Below the pieces are notes generated by a model. The model saw only the letters and a list, made by a program, of their open reading frames with translations. It was not told where the DNA came from and searched no databases. A stretch of 64,000 nucleotides of DNA from an uncultured bacterium. GTDB taxonomy: Bacteria > Bacillota > Clostridia > Lachnospirales > Lachnospiraceae. Location of the stretch: contig CAMWLE010000007.1 in assembly GCA_947175015.1 (NCBI GenBank), forward strand, positions 1-64,000. The letters run 5' to 3'. Position 1 is the first letter of the stretch, and each line of letters starts with the position of its first letter. The translations under genes were made by a program, and so were the position numbers. This document shows, piece by piece, positions 16,387 to 23,929 of this stretch.

Positions 16387-16662
16387 CTATATCATTTCGT
16401 CAAATTTGCTCATAAGCTTCTCTGCAAATGCCATGTTGTCCACACCATAAGTACCATTCTGTATCTGCGCCTTGATGGGAGCTGTTACATCTTCTCTGAT
16501 ATCAGGCACATTTGCGACTGCGGCCTTCGCTGACTGAAACTCTTTTCCAAAGTTACTGATCTGCAGCTTATCAGCATGTGATACATTGCCGGTCTGCTGG
16601 GATTTGTTCACCTTTTTCGTCTGGTATATCTGTTGAACCTGATTATATGCTTCAACACGCAT
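16387..16662 (-). CDS. flgM: Anti-sigma-28 factor FlgM
   Basis: 91 residues. The start MRVEAYNQVQQIYQ, the Lys/Gln/Ser-rich flexible middle and the C-terminal sigma-binding helix (VDNMAFAEKLMSKFDEM) match FlgM. FlgM binds sigma-28 in the cytoplasm and is secreted once the hook is complete, which frees sigma-28 for flagellin transcription. Here flgM is itself behind a consensus sigma-28 promoter, so it forms a negative feedback loop. The ATG at 16662 follows GGGAGGAATC; the longer frame from 16683 has no ribosome-binding site. Confidence 0.92.
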   Translation of the reverse strand: MRVEAYNQVQQIYQTKKVNKSQQTGNVSHADKLQISNFGKEFQSAKAAVANVPDIREDVTAPIKAQIQNGTYGVDNMAFAEKLMSKFDEMI

Positions 16663-16683
16663 GTTTGATTCCTCCCTTTCCAA

Positions 16684-16905
16684 GGAACAAGGTTACCGGA
16701 ACTCACCCTGCAAATGTCAATGCCGGAATTCCCCTTTCCAGCACCTTAACCTTGCATACTTTCAGCCCTGCCGCCAACGGCGGCGCAAACCTTATGTGAG
16801 AAAAACGCTGTTCCTGCGCTTTTCAGTGTGCAGCTTGGAATTTCTTAGTCAGCGCACTTTGCCGACTTAGAATTTCTTTGTACACTTGTTCCTGTGTTCC
16901 TTATA
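16684..16905 (-). repeat. Palindrome-rich dispersed repeat in flgM leader (copy B)
   Basis: This lies between the sigma-28 promoter and the flgM ribosome-binding site. In the minus sense GTGTACAAAGAAATTCTAAGTC and a degenerate inverted copy ending GCACAC flank AAGTGCG. They are followed by AGCGCAGGAACAGCGTT and a GCCGCC/GGCGGC hairpin. The landmarks parallel copy A (11557-11808). It would be transcribed as a ~240-nt leader. Confidence 0.55.
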
Positions 16906-16918
16906 TTGCTTAATAAGA

Positions 16919-16945
16919 TTATCGGCAACGGAATAAAATACTTTA
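16919..16945 (-). promoter_or_regulatory. Consensus sigma-28 promoter of the flgM-flgN-flgK-flgL-fliW-csrA operon
   Basis: On the minus strand TAAA-N15-GCCGATAA matches the consensus at every position. It lies ~260 bp upstream of flgM and downstream of the GH43 stop codon. Confidence 0.9.
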
Positions 16946-17014
16946 GGCTTGTGAGAAAAATTTCGTTTTTCAACCGGGGAATTGCGGGCAATCTCTCATG
17001 TCCGGAAGCTTATA

Positions 17015-17965
17015 TCAAAGAATAAATTGCGGTTCTCCTTCGGCACTCCACACGATATTCCGCAGCATTGCATGTCTGTCCGGATCATTCAGAGGATCGC
17101 CCTGAATCTCTTTCTTCGTTCTGGCATGAAAGACAATCACACCATCTCCCTCATTGTCAATGGTAAACGAATTATGTCCGGGGCCATAAATGCCTTTCTC
17201 TTCCTCTGTATGCAGAACCGGCAGACGCTTTTTACTCCACATTTTCGGATCAAGCATATCCGCATTCTCATCAATGGACAACATCCCCATACAGTAATTT
17301 GCCCCCGTATCGCTGGCAGAATACGTAAGAAATATTTTCCCTCCATATTTTAGTACCGCCGGGCCTTCATTGACCCAGAATCCTCTGCGCTCCCAGTCGT
17401 AATCCGGTGTGGTCAGAAGCACCTGTACCGTGGCCAGCTTCACAGGTGATTCCATACGGGCAATATACAGGTTTGAAATCATTTTGCCCACTCCTACTTT
17501 CTCTGCCCACACATAGTAGTATTCACCTTTATTTTCAAATATGGTGGCGTCCAGTGAAAATGCTCTGAAAGAAAATTCGTCTTCGTCCGCACACTGCATC
17601 CTGCCCATTTCTTCCCATGGGTCATTGACCGGATTCTGTCCTTTGCATACCAGCACATAGGGACGGATATTCCATACATTTTCCGCATCTCCCGCCGCAA
17701 AATAGATATACCATTTTCCTTGTAGATAATGCAGCTCCGGCGCCCAGATATGCGCTCCCATATTTCCCTTTTCATGCTTGGTCCAGATGGTGGTTTCCTC
17801 CGCCTCCGCCAAAGCTTCCAGCCGCGTGCTGCTGCGTATGATGATACAATCATAGGCCGGAACGGTTGCCGTAAAATAATAAGTTCCATCCGTATGGCGG
17901 TATACATATGGGTCCGCACGCTGAGCAATCCACACTTCATTTATTTTCTGCTGCATGTTAATCAT
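17015..17965 (-). CDS. Glycoside hydrolase family 43 (alpha-L-arabinofuranosidase / beta-xylosidase type)
   Basis: 316 residues covering a single five-bladed beta-propeller. Candidate catalytic residues are Asp18 in RADPYVYRH (general base), Asp139 in FSLDATIF (pKa modulator) and Glu200 in WVNEGPAVL (general acid). AHIWAPELHY (about 71-80) is the standard blade-2 motif. No signal peptide is visible, so it acts on imported oligosaccharides. It is closest in style to the exo-arabinofuranosidase subfamilies; the exact substrate cannot be read from sequence. It stands alone, with no transporter or regulator adjacent, between the flgM promoter and thyX. The ribosome-binding site is AGGAG before ATG at 17965. 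Confidence 0.88.
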   Translation of the reverse strand: MINMQQKINEVWIAQRADPYVYRHTDGTYYFTATVPAYDCIIIRSSTRLEALAEAEETTIWTKHEKGNMGAHIWAPELHYLQGKWYIYFAAGDAENVWNIRPYVLVCKGQNPVNDPWEEMGRMQCADEDEFSFRAFSLDATIFENKGEYYYVWAEKVGVGKMISNLYIARMESPVKLATVQVLLTTPDYDWERRGFWVNEGPAVLKYGGKIFLTYSASDTGANYCMGMLSIDENADMLDPKMWSKKRLPVLHTEEEKGIYGPGHNSFTIDNEGDGVIVFHARTKKEIQGDPLNDPDRHAMLRNIVWSAEGEPQFIL

Positions 17966-18017
17966 AATATTTTCTCCTATTCATAGTCGCTGCACGACAG
18001 CACTGGCGCGCGCTTTT

Positions 18018-18689
18018 CTAATCCTGTCGTCTTCCTTTTCTGCCGCAGCTCTTTTTTTCCCTACAATAACCTGCCACTTCACATTTGGGAACAAAATAGT
18101 GTTCTGTCAGATATCGCCATTCATCTGAGTAGTCACAGAGTGCTTCCATGATGTCCTTCATCAGTTGTCTGTATTCCCAGTAAGCTCTTGTACATAATCT
18201 CTGATGTGACATTTCAATGAGATTGCGGACATTTCTTTTATCCACGATTTTGGTCGACATGCCTAGCGGAAGAAGCATGGCTGCATCTTCTCTGGGTATC
18301 TTGCAATCCTCTTCCAACTGACTGCACGCTTTTGCAATCGTATCCATAACACCCTTATAAATTTTCTCTGCTTCTGCATTTCCGGTAATGGCCGGCGGCG
18401 TAATATAGGTAAATTCCTTGTAATTGATATACCTTGTACTGGCCTGCAGCCGCGTAGGTGCTCCTCCGATATGGGTATACCATTCCCTGATAACACGAGC
18501 AGAATATCCGTCCAAAATCATTTCCACATTGACATATTCCATGACACGATGATGTCCGGATGTAATGCACTCCAATCCTCGTTTATAGTTTTTTTCCTTG
18601 TCTTGTATATCCGCGCCCCAACATACCCCTGCACGCTCTCCCATTAATGTTATGGGATTTTTTGGTGTTTCTTTTAAGATTGTAACCAT
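18018..18689 (-). CDS. thyX: FAD-dependent thymidylate synthase ThyX (divergent clostridial type)
   Basis: 223 residues. ThyX makes dTMP from dUMP using FAD and methylene-tetrahydrofolate. GHHRVMEYVNVEMILDGYSA aligns with the family's core. The usual RHRxxSxNxxSxRY motif is replaced by THIGGAPTRLQASTRY (about 75-90). RLCTRAYWEYRQLM (about 163-176) is the conserved nucleotide-binding helix. The tail YFVPKCEVAGYCREKKSCG carries three Cys with possible metal-binding spacing. I chose the ATG of MVTILKETP at 18689 because GAAAGG lies upstream; the frame extends 19 codons further without a ribosome-binding site. No thyA is visible in the window. Confidence 0.85.
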   Translation of the reverse strand: MVTILKETPKNPITLMGERAGVCWGADIQDKEKNYKRGLECITSGHHRVMEYVNVEMILDGYSARVIREWYTHIGGAPTRLQASTRYINYKEFTYITPPAITGNAEAEKIYKGVMDTIAKACSQLEEDCKIPREDAAMLLPLGMSTKIVDKRNVRNLIEMSHQRLCTRAYWEYRQLMKDIMEALCDYSDEWRYLTEHYFVPKCEVAGYCREKKSCGRKGRRQD

Positions 18690-19192
18690 ATCCGTTTTCC
18701 TTTCTGTTTCTAAAATGCCTCCTGTGTATTCCGACATTCTGCCCATCCAGTATGGCGCTGCGTATCGCTGCGTATCATTTCTGTATTACAATATTGCAAT
18801 TCACTCCGCACAATAACATTTCTTTCCGCCCGTCAACTATGCTGCCCTGCATGGTCAATATATCATAATCTCTTCTATGTGGCAAGAAAAAGAATATATG
18901 GTGTTGCGTGCAAAACGCGCACGAAAACACCTCGCGTCCCCTACCCGTGAAAAGTAACGGAACCCTTTCGTTCAGCTTGACGAAACAAACAACATTGTAT
19001 ATAATTTATACTACACTTTGAATCAATTTGCAGTCATGTGTTATAGCGAAAGACCGCCAGCCATGTTCTTGCCTTGAGCAGATTTGTAAATTTTGGCAGT
19101 CTTGAGTATCGTACAAATAGAAGCTTTGTGACAGTTTTGCAGTTCTGTTTGTCACGCAAATGCCGGTTGTCAGGAGGATAAACGATATACAG
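18690..19192. other. Divergent thyX-ispE intergenic region with a long ispE leader
   Basis: Apart from the ispE promoter I find no gene here. A GC-rich hairpin GGTGTT...GTGC-AAAAC-GCGCAC...AACACC lies at about 18900-18931. In the ispE leader (about 19012-19192) an imperfect hairpin GTGACA...TGTCAC (about 19127-19157) sits ~20 bp before the ribosome-binding site AGGAGG. Confidence 0.5.
18977..19005 (+). promoter_or_regulatory. Housekeeping (sigma-A) promoter for ispE operon
   Basis: TTGACG, a 17-bp spacer and TATAAT. The predicted start near 19012 leaves a ~180-nt untranslated leader before ispE. Confidence 0.85.
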
Positions 19193-20074
19193 ATGAATGA
19201 ATATCATATAAAAGCATACGCCAAAATTAATCTTGGATTGGATGTAGTAAAGAAACTGCCCAATGGTTATCATCAAGTGAAGATGGTTATGCAGAGCATT
19301 GGACTATGGGATGAGCTGACATTGCGGAAAACAGACCATGGCATCACCATTACCACTGATTCCGACCTGCTTCCCACAGACGAAAACAATCTGGTATACA
19401 AGGCTGCCAGGATAATGCTTGAAAAATATAACATTCGGTCAGGCATCCATATACAGTTGAAAAAACAGATTCCCATTGCCGCTGGTATGGCCGGCGGGAG
19501 TACGGATGCCGCTGCTGCCATGAAGGGAATGGGAATTTTATTTGGCCTGGATGCCCCTTTGTCTCAACTGATGGAGTATGCGGTTTCCATTGGCGCGGAT
19601 GTTCCTTATTGTCTTATGGGCGGCACGGCTCTTGCTGAGGGTATAGGCCAACATCTGACTCCCCTGCCGTCCATACCGAATTGTTTTATTCTTGTAGCGA
19701 AACCGGATATTATGGTATCCACCAAATACGTATATGAGCAACTTGATGCACATACGTTCCGCCATCCTGATATTGACGGAATGGTTGCGGCAATCAAAGC
19801 CGGAAATCTGCCCGGGATTCTGGATCGCCTGGAAAATGTTCTGGAAACAGTCACCATCCCTGCTTATCCTGTGATTGCCAGGCTCAAGGACAAAATGTTG
19901 GCACTGGGTGCAGCCGCCAGCCTGATGAGCGGCAGCGGTCCCACGGTATTCGGCATCTTCCCACAAGAGCAGGCGCAGGCTGCATATGCCGCATTAGAAC
20001 AATTTCAGCAGGAACCTATGGCAAAACAGGTATTCCTGTGCAATCATCTTCTGCAATCAGGCACACCACAGTAA
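19193..20074 (+). CDS. ispE: 4-diphosphocytidyl-2-C-methyl-D-erythritol kinase IspE
   Basis: 293 residues, a GHMP-family kinase. It phosphorylates CDP-methylerythritol with ATP in the MEP isoprenoid pathway. The N-terminal AYAKINLGLDV (about 8-18), with its Lys, binds substrate. PIAAGMAGGSTDAAAAM (about 95-111) is the ATP loop. The C-terminal LMSGSGPTVFGIF is GHMP motif 3. I chose ATG at 19193, where the family's N-terminus MNEYHIKAYAKINL begins; AGGAGG is 15 nt upstream, rather far. The frame from 19160 adds 11 unlikely residues. It is the first gene of the plus-strand cluster. Confidence 0.95.
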   Translation: MNEYHIKAYAKINLGLDVVKKLPNGYHQVKMVMQSIGLWDELTLRKTDHGITITTDSDLLPTDENNLVYKAARIMLEKYNIRSGIHIQLKKQIPIAAGMAGGSTDAAAAMKGMGILFGLDAPLSQLMEYAVSIGADVPYCLMGGTALAEGIGQHLTPLPSIPNCFILVAKPDIMVSTKYVYEQLDAHTFRHPDIDGMVAAIKAGNLPGILDRLENVLETVTIPAYPVIARLKDKMLALGAAASLMSGSGPTVFGIFPQEQAQAAYAALEQFQQEPMAKQVFLCNHLLQSGTPQ

Positions 20075-20207
20075 ATATGGTATCATCTGTTACGATTCAC
20101 AGCTCGGTTACACAGACAGCAGACGCCAAAATAAGCATTCTTTGCTCATTTCATGTGAGCGTTTTTCATTCCTATTTGAACCGCCGAAGGCGGCATGGGG
20201 GACTAAT

Positions 20208-20960
20208 ATGCAAGATTCTATGCAAATGAATGATAATGAATTTTTACCACTTCGAGACGTAGCTTTCCATACCCTGCGGCAAGCCATTCTGACAGGGAAA
20301 TTGAAACCCGGAGAACGCCTGATGGAGGTGCGTCTGGCGGATCAACTGGGTGTAAGCCGCACCCCTGTCAGAGAGGCCATCCACAAATTGGAGCTGGAAG
20401 GTCTGGTCACTATGGTTCCGAGACGTGGCGCTGAAGTCGCACAGATCACAGAGAAAAGCATGAATGATGTATTGGAAGTCAGACGTGCATTGGACGCTCT
20501 CTGTGCAGAGTTAGCCTGTGATCGTATCACCGAAGAAGGACTGTCTGCTTTAAAGCAGGCTTGTGATTATTTTGAACAATGTGTGGCTGAAAAAGATATT
20601 CTCAAAATTGCCCAGGCTGACGTAGCGATCCATGATATTATTGTACAGGCAACCGGAAACCAAAGACTGATTCAATTAGTACACAATTTGTCCGAACAGA
20701 TGTATCGATACCGTTTTGAATATATTAAGGACAGCAGTGGGCATGAAACCCTGGTGGAAGAGCATAGAATTATCTATCAGAGCATTGTCAGCAAAGACAG
20801 GGAAACCGCTGCCGCTGCTGCTAAAACCCATATTGACAACCAGAAAAAAACCATTATCCGTCAAATAAGGCTTGACAAGGGCGAAGTGTGCAAAGAAATG
20901 CCAAGCGGTCAAGAGAGTGTGCAAGATCCCCTTTTGGGTACGCCTGCTAACAATTTCTAA
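20208..20960 (+). CDS. GntR family transcriptional regulator, FCD (FadR-like) subfamily
   Basis: 250 residues. The winged helix is about 12-78, with LADQLGVSRTPVREAIHKLELEGLV as the recognition part. The all-helical FCD ligand domain is about 85-225, with DVAIHDIIVQATGN and a later EEHRIIYQSI providing the metal-binding Asp/His pattern. FCD regulators usually sense organic acids or sugar acids. The gene often follows ispE in Clostridia; the target is unknown. The last ~24 residues (from GEVCKEMPSG) are encoded by a short inverted-repeat element, so the natural C-terminus has been replaced. The start at 20208 has GGGGGAC upstream; a hairpin GCCGCCGAAGGCGGC precedes it. Confidence 0.9.
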   Translation: MQDSMQMNDNEFLPLRDVAFHTLRQAILTGKLKPGERLMEVRLADQLGVSRTPVREAIHKLELEGLVTMVPRRGAEVAQITEKSMNDVLEVRRALDALCAELACDRITEEGLSALKQACDYFEQCVAEKDILKIAQADVAIHDIIVQATGNQRLIQLVHNLSEQMYRYRFEYIKDSSGHETLVEEHRIIYQSIVSKDRETAAAAAKTHIDNQKKTIIRQIRLDKGEVCKEMPSGQESVQDPLLGTPANNF

Positions 20961-20986
20961 GTCTGCATAGCAGACCTTTTGCACAC
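20886..20986 (+). repeat. Short inverted-repeat element overlapping the gntR 3' end (copy C)
   Basis: The ends GTGTGCAAA (20886-20894) and TTTGCACAC (20978-20986) are perfect inverted repeats, with inner GTCTGC/GCAGAC and AATTTCTAAGTC. The beginning, GTGTGCAAAGAAATNCCAAG, resembles copy B upstream of flgM. It supplies the last codons and the stop of the GntR gene and might act as a terminator or RNA hairpin. Confidence 0.6.
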
Positions 20987-21095
20987 GGAAGAACATGGGC
21001 AGCGGATGTTGATGGGATCTTGCTGAAAGCTTGTATAACTCCGGTTAATTACGGCAATAATCTCTTTACATTGATTGAAATGAGGTTATTGCAGA

Positions 21096-21380
21096 ATGAA
21101 AAAGAAATGGTCCGGATTTCGTATTATTGTAAGTATGTGTGCAGCGCTCGGCTGGTGGGGGCTTCTATATCCTGAACTTGCCCTGACACCGGATACTGTA
21201 AAAATAAGCGTGGAGGATGACGAGGGCAACCTGGAGGCCCTGCCTTTGGAATGGGATTATCCCGGCAAGCTTTACCTCAACCTCCTGGGTGCCGACGAAG
21301 GCCAGATTACTTTCCGCAGCAAACTGCTTGCGAATTTAAGCATTTTTTGGGAGACATTACATGGAGGAAATGACACTTAA
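21096..21380 (+). CDS. Small membrane-anchored protein of unknown function (94 aa)
   Basis: I do not recognise a family. Residues ~8-26 (FRIIVSMCAALGWWGLLYP) form one hydrophobic segment after a KKK start, giving a signal anchor or signal peptide. The rest is a soluble acidic domain of ~65 residues with several Leu/Trp, probably outside the membrane. The 3' end overlaps the murI start by 20 bp, which implies co-translation, so a role in wall metabolism is possible but unproven. The ribosome-binding site is GAGG 9 nt before the ATG. Confidence 0.7.
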   Translation: MKKKWSGFRIIVSMCAALGWWGLLYPELALTPDTVKISVEDDEGNLEALPLEWDYPGKLYLNLLGADEGQITFRSKLLANLSIFWETLHGGNDT

Positions 21381-22209
21381 CAGGGAACTGCTGAAAAAGG
21401 ATGCCCCCATCGGCGTATTTGATTCCGGTGTGGGCGGTCTTACTGTCATGCGGGAAATCATGCGGCAGATTCCCAATGAAAAAATTATCTACTTTGGCGA
21501 TACCGCCCGTGTCCCTTATGGTGGCAAATCACAGGATACTGTTACACGTTATTCGGAACAGATTGTACGTTTTTTGAAAACTTTCCAAATCAAAACCATT
21601 GTGGTCGCATGCAATACTGCCAGCGCCTATGCACTGGATATTTTGGAAAAGGCTTCCGATGTCCCCATCATCGGTGTCGTCAGACCGGGAGCAAAAGTTG
21701 CGGCAGAAGTGACAGGAAACGGACGCATTGGCGTCATAGCCACGGAAGCCACCATCAGCAGCGGAATTTACACGAAATACATACAGGAACTAAATCAAAA
21801 TGTAACCATCTACGGCAAAGCTTGTCCCCTGTTTGTTCCTTTGGTGGAAGAGGGACTTCTGGAAGACCCTGTGACTGACGAGATTGCCCGCAGATACTTG
21901 ACTGAGCTTATTGATATTGACATTGATACCCTCATATTGGGTTGTACTCATTATCCCTTGATTCGCTCTACCTTGGGCAAAATTATGGGCAAAAATGTCA
22001 CTCTGGTAAATCCCGCCTATGAGACCGCGCGGGAACTGAAGGAAATGCTGACAGAACTGGACTTATTACAAGAAAAACCCCCAGTGCTTGGCAGCAACCA
22101 ATATCAATTCTATGTCAGCGATAAAGCTGAAAAATTTGTTCATTTTGCCAATTCCATCATCAAGTATGGAATTCTTTCCGCCAAATCCATTAATATTGAG
22201 GAATATTGA
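21361..22209 (+). CDS. murI: Glutamate racemase MurI
   Basis: 282 residues. It interconverts L- and D-glutamate for peptidoglycan. PIGVFDSGVGGLTVMRE (about 16-32) and YFGDTARVPYGGKS (about 44-57) are family motifs. The two catalytic cysteines are Cys84 in VVACNTASA and Cys194 in LGCTHYPL. The protein is of normal length. Of the two in-frame starts, ATG 21361 has GGGAGA at good spacing while ATG 21370 has GGAGG only 2 nt away. It overlaps the preceding small gene and is separated from the DUF1934 gene by 1 bp. Confidence 0.97.
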   Translation: MEEMTLNRELLKKDAPIGVFDSGVGGLTVMREIMRQIPNEKIIYFGDTARVPYGGKSQDTVTRYSEQIVRFLKTFQIKTIVVACNTASAYALDILEKASDVPIIGVVRPGAKVAAEVTGNGRIGVIATEATISSGIYTKYIQELNQNVTIYGKACPLFVPLVEEGLLEDPVTDEIARRYLTELIDIDIDTLILGCTHYPLIRSTLGKIMGKNVTLVNPAYETARELKEMLTELDLLQEKPPVLGSNQYQFYVSDKAEKFVHFANSIIKYGILSAKSINIEEY

Positions 22210-22210
22210 C

Positions 22211-22849
22211 ATGGGAACAATAGTACAACTTACCCTGATTGGACGCCAACGTGACAGTGCCGGCGAAGAAACCGTTACCAAGTCCACCGCAACGGCAGAG
22301 TATTATGAAAAAAACGGCACTTTGTACCTGTTGTATAAAGAGCCTTCGGAAAGCAGTGAGACTGCTGCAGAAACGAAAAACAACAGTGGAGATACTGCAG
22401 AAATCCAAAAGGACAGCGAAGATGCTGCAGAAATCCCCAAAAAGGGCGAGGCAGTCGTACATAACAGAATAAAATACAAGGATAATCTACTCGAGGTAAC
22501 CAGAAACGGTACCATTAACACCCGTATGGTATTTGAAAACGGCAAAGAACATATAACAGACTATGCCACCCCATACGGATGCCTGCGATTGGGAATCCTT
22601 ACCCATTCCCTGGAAATCATTCCTTCCGGCAACAGTAAAAGAAATTCTGCCTCCCCTTCCATTCCAACTGCGCCGAAACCTGACGCCATTCCACGGAATA
22701 AGGTGAACGAACTTCCGCATAACCATTATACTATAAATTTGAACGAAATAATCATCCGTACAAGCTACAGCCTGACTGCGGAGGGCCAGCCTGTTTCCGA
22801 TTGCAATCTTGAAATCAGAATTAAATTTCCATCAATTACCAGAAAATAG
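22211..22849 (+). CDS. DUF1934 (YwiB-like, calycin-fold) protein
   Basis: 212 residues, longer than the usual ~140 of DUF1934. The N-terminal VQLTLIGRQRDSAGEE and the C-terminal YTINLNEIIIRTSYSL...NLEIRIKF are the beta-barrel strands. The additional length comes from a low-complexity insertion (about 45-75) with a roughly 10-residue repeat (DTAEIQKDSE, DAAEIPKKGE) and a second linker at about 140-165. DUF1934 proteins resemble small lipocalin-like barrels; their ligand is unknown. The start is ATG at 22211, 1 bp after the murI stop. It is the last gene before a strong terminator. Confidence 0.85.
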   Translation: MGTIVQLTLIGRQRDSAGEETVTKSTATAEYYEKNGTLYLLYKEPSESSETAAETKNNSGDTAEIQKDSEDAAEIPKKGEAVVHNRIKYKDNLLEVTRNGTINTRMVFENGKEHITDYATPYGCLRLGILTHSLEIIPSGNSKRNSASPSIPTAPKPDAIPRNKVNELPHNHYTINLNEIIIRTSYSLTAEGQPVSDCNLEIRIKFPSITRK

Positions 22850-22861
22850 CGTTACCGGCCT

Positions 22862-22895
22862 AAATATTTCGGCGGCACAAGCCGAAATATTTTAT
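22862..22895 (+). terminator. Terminator of the ispE-murI cluster
   Basis: AAATATTTCGGC and its perfect complement around GGCACAA, then TTTTATAT. It begins 12 bp after the DUF1934 stop. Confidence 0.9.
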
Positions 22896-23058
22896 ATAAT
22901 CATGGATGATGTGCCCCGTACTGACGTGAAAAGCTTATTTCCTGAACTTCACAGCTTTGATTTGAATACTCATGATTTGGATGAATGAGAATTCTGAAAT
23001 GGCTGATTCACAGATTTCAAGGGCAGATTCGACGGGAATCCGTCAGAAGGAGGATACT

Positions 23059-23715
23059 ATGAGTGTAAATGGAGTTACATCAACTCAGGCGGCGGCCGCC
23101 TACAGCTATACTTCAACGGAAAGTGTAAAAGCCGATACTACCAAAACGGAAAATACCAACGCCGAAAGCACAAAAGTAGAGAATACTTCCGGCACTACGG
23201 CAGACAAAGGCGCTGTATATGAGCCTTCCAAAGGGTCTTCTACCGTTAATAAGACCTACAAGCCTGATACCAATCTGATCAATAAGTTACAGGCAGACGC
23301 GGATGCACGTACTGCACAGTTGCGCAGCTTAGTTGAGAAAATGATGACCAGCCAGGCAAATACCTATGGTAAGGCAAATGATATCTGGTCTTTCTTAAGA
23401 AGCGGTAATTATACTGTGGACCCTGCTACAAAAATGCAGGCACAAGCGGATATTGCAGAAGACGGTTATTGGGGTGTCAATCAGACTTCTGACAGAATCA
23501 TTGATTTTGCCAACGCTTTGACCGGCGGCGATCCTGACAAGATCGAAGATATGCGTGCTGCTTTTGAGAAAGGTTTTAAGAAGGCTGCCAAGACCTGGGG
23601 CGGCGATCTCCCTGATATCTCCCAGCGTACTTATGATGCAGTTATGGAGAAATTTGACAAATTGGCTGCTGAAGCCAAGAAGGCTTCCAACGCTACCGAT
23701 CCTTCCGCTGAATAA
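23059..23715 (+). CDS. Conserved protein of unknown function (218 aa)
   Basis: The first ~75 residues are a Thr/Ser/Glu-rich low-complexity stretch starting MSVNGVTSTQAAAAYSY, similar in style to FlgM- or FliK-like disordered starts. The conserved domain is about 85-215: a coiled helix (DADARTAQLRSLVEKMM), then DIWSFLRSGNYTVDP, ADIAEDGYWGVNQTSDRI, DFANALTGGDP and PDISQRTYDAVMEKFDKL. I remember this domain in uncharacterised proteins from flagellated clostridia and spirochaetes, but know of no assigned function. The start at 23059 has AAGGAGGATACT; the frame is open 29 codons further without a ribosome-binding site. It stands alone between two terminators. Confidence 0.8.
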   Translation: MSVNGVTSTQAAAAYSYTSTESVKADTTKTENTNAESTKVENTSGTTADKGAVYEPSKGSSTVNKTYKPDTNLINKLQADADARTAQLRSLVEKMMTSQANTYGKANDIWSFLRSGNYTVDPATKMQAQADIAEDGYWGVNQTSDRIIDFANALTGGDPDKIEDMRAAFEKGFKKAAKTWGGDLPDISQRTYDAVMEKFDKLAAEAKKASNATDPSAE

Positions 23716-23859
23716 GGAACGGGTTCAAAATAACTTGTGCAGTCTTATACCGGCTTTTGGCGTGTTGCATTGACTTTTGGATACGCGAAACCCACAAGTT
23801 TAGTTACGAAAGTTCCTAAAGGAAATCGCTCTTGCCAACATCAAGAGGCATAATCAAAT

Positions 23860-23900
23860 AAAACGGCTTTCGCATTATATTAACCTGCGAAAGCCGTTTT
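23860..23900. terminator. Bidirectional terminator
   Basis: AAAACGGCTTTCGC and GCGAAAGCCGTTTT form a perfect 14-bp stem between the convergent 218-aa gene and the SipL-like gene. Confidence 0.92.
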
Positions 23901-23929
23901 AATTGCAAATCAGCATTTGCTTTCCGTAC

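Noticed and set aside
22862..22895. Sigma-28 promoter for the 218-aa gene (TAAA-N16-GCCGAAAT)
   Set aside because: The match arises from the arms of a perfect terminator hairpin and the -10 has two mismatches.
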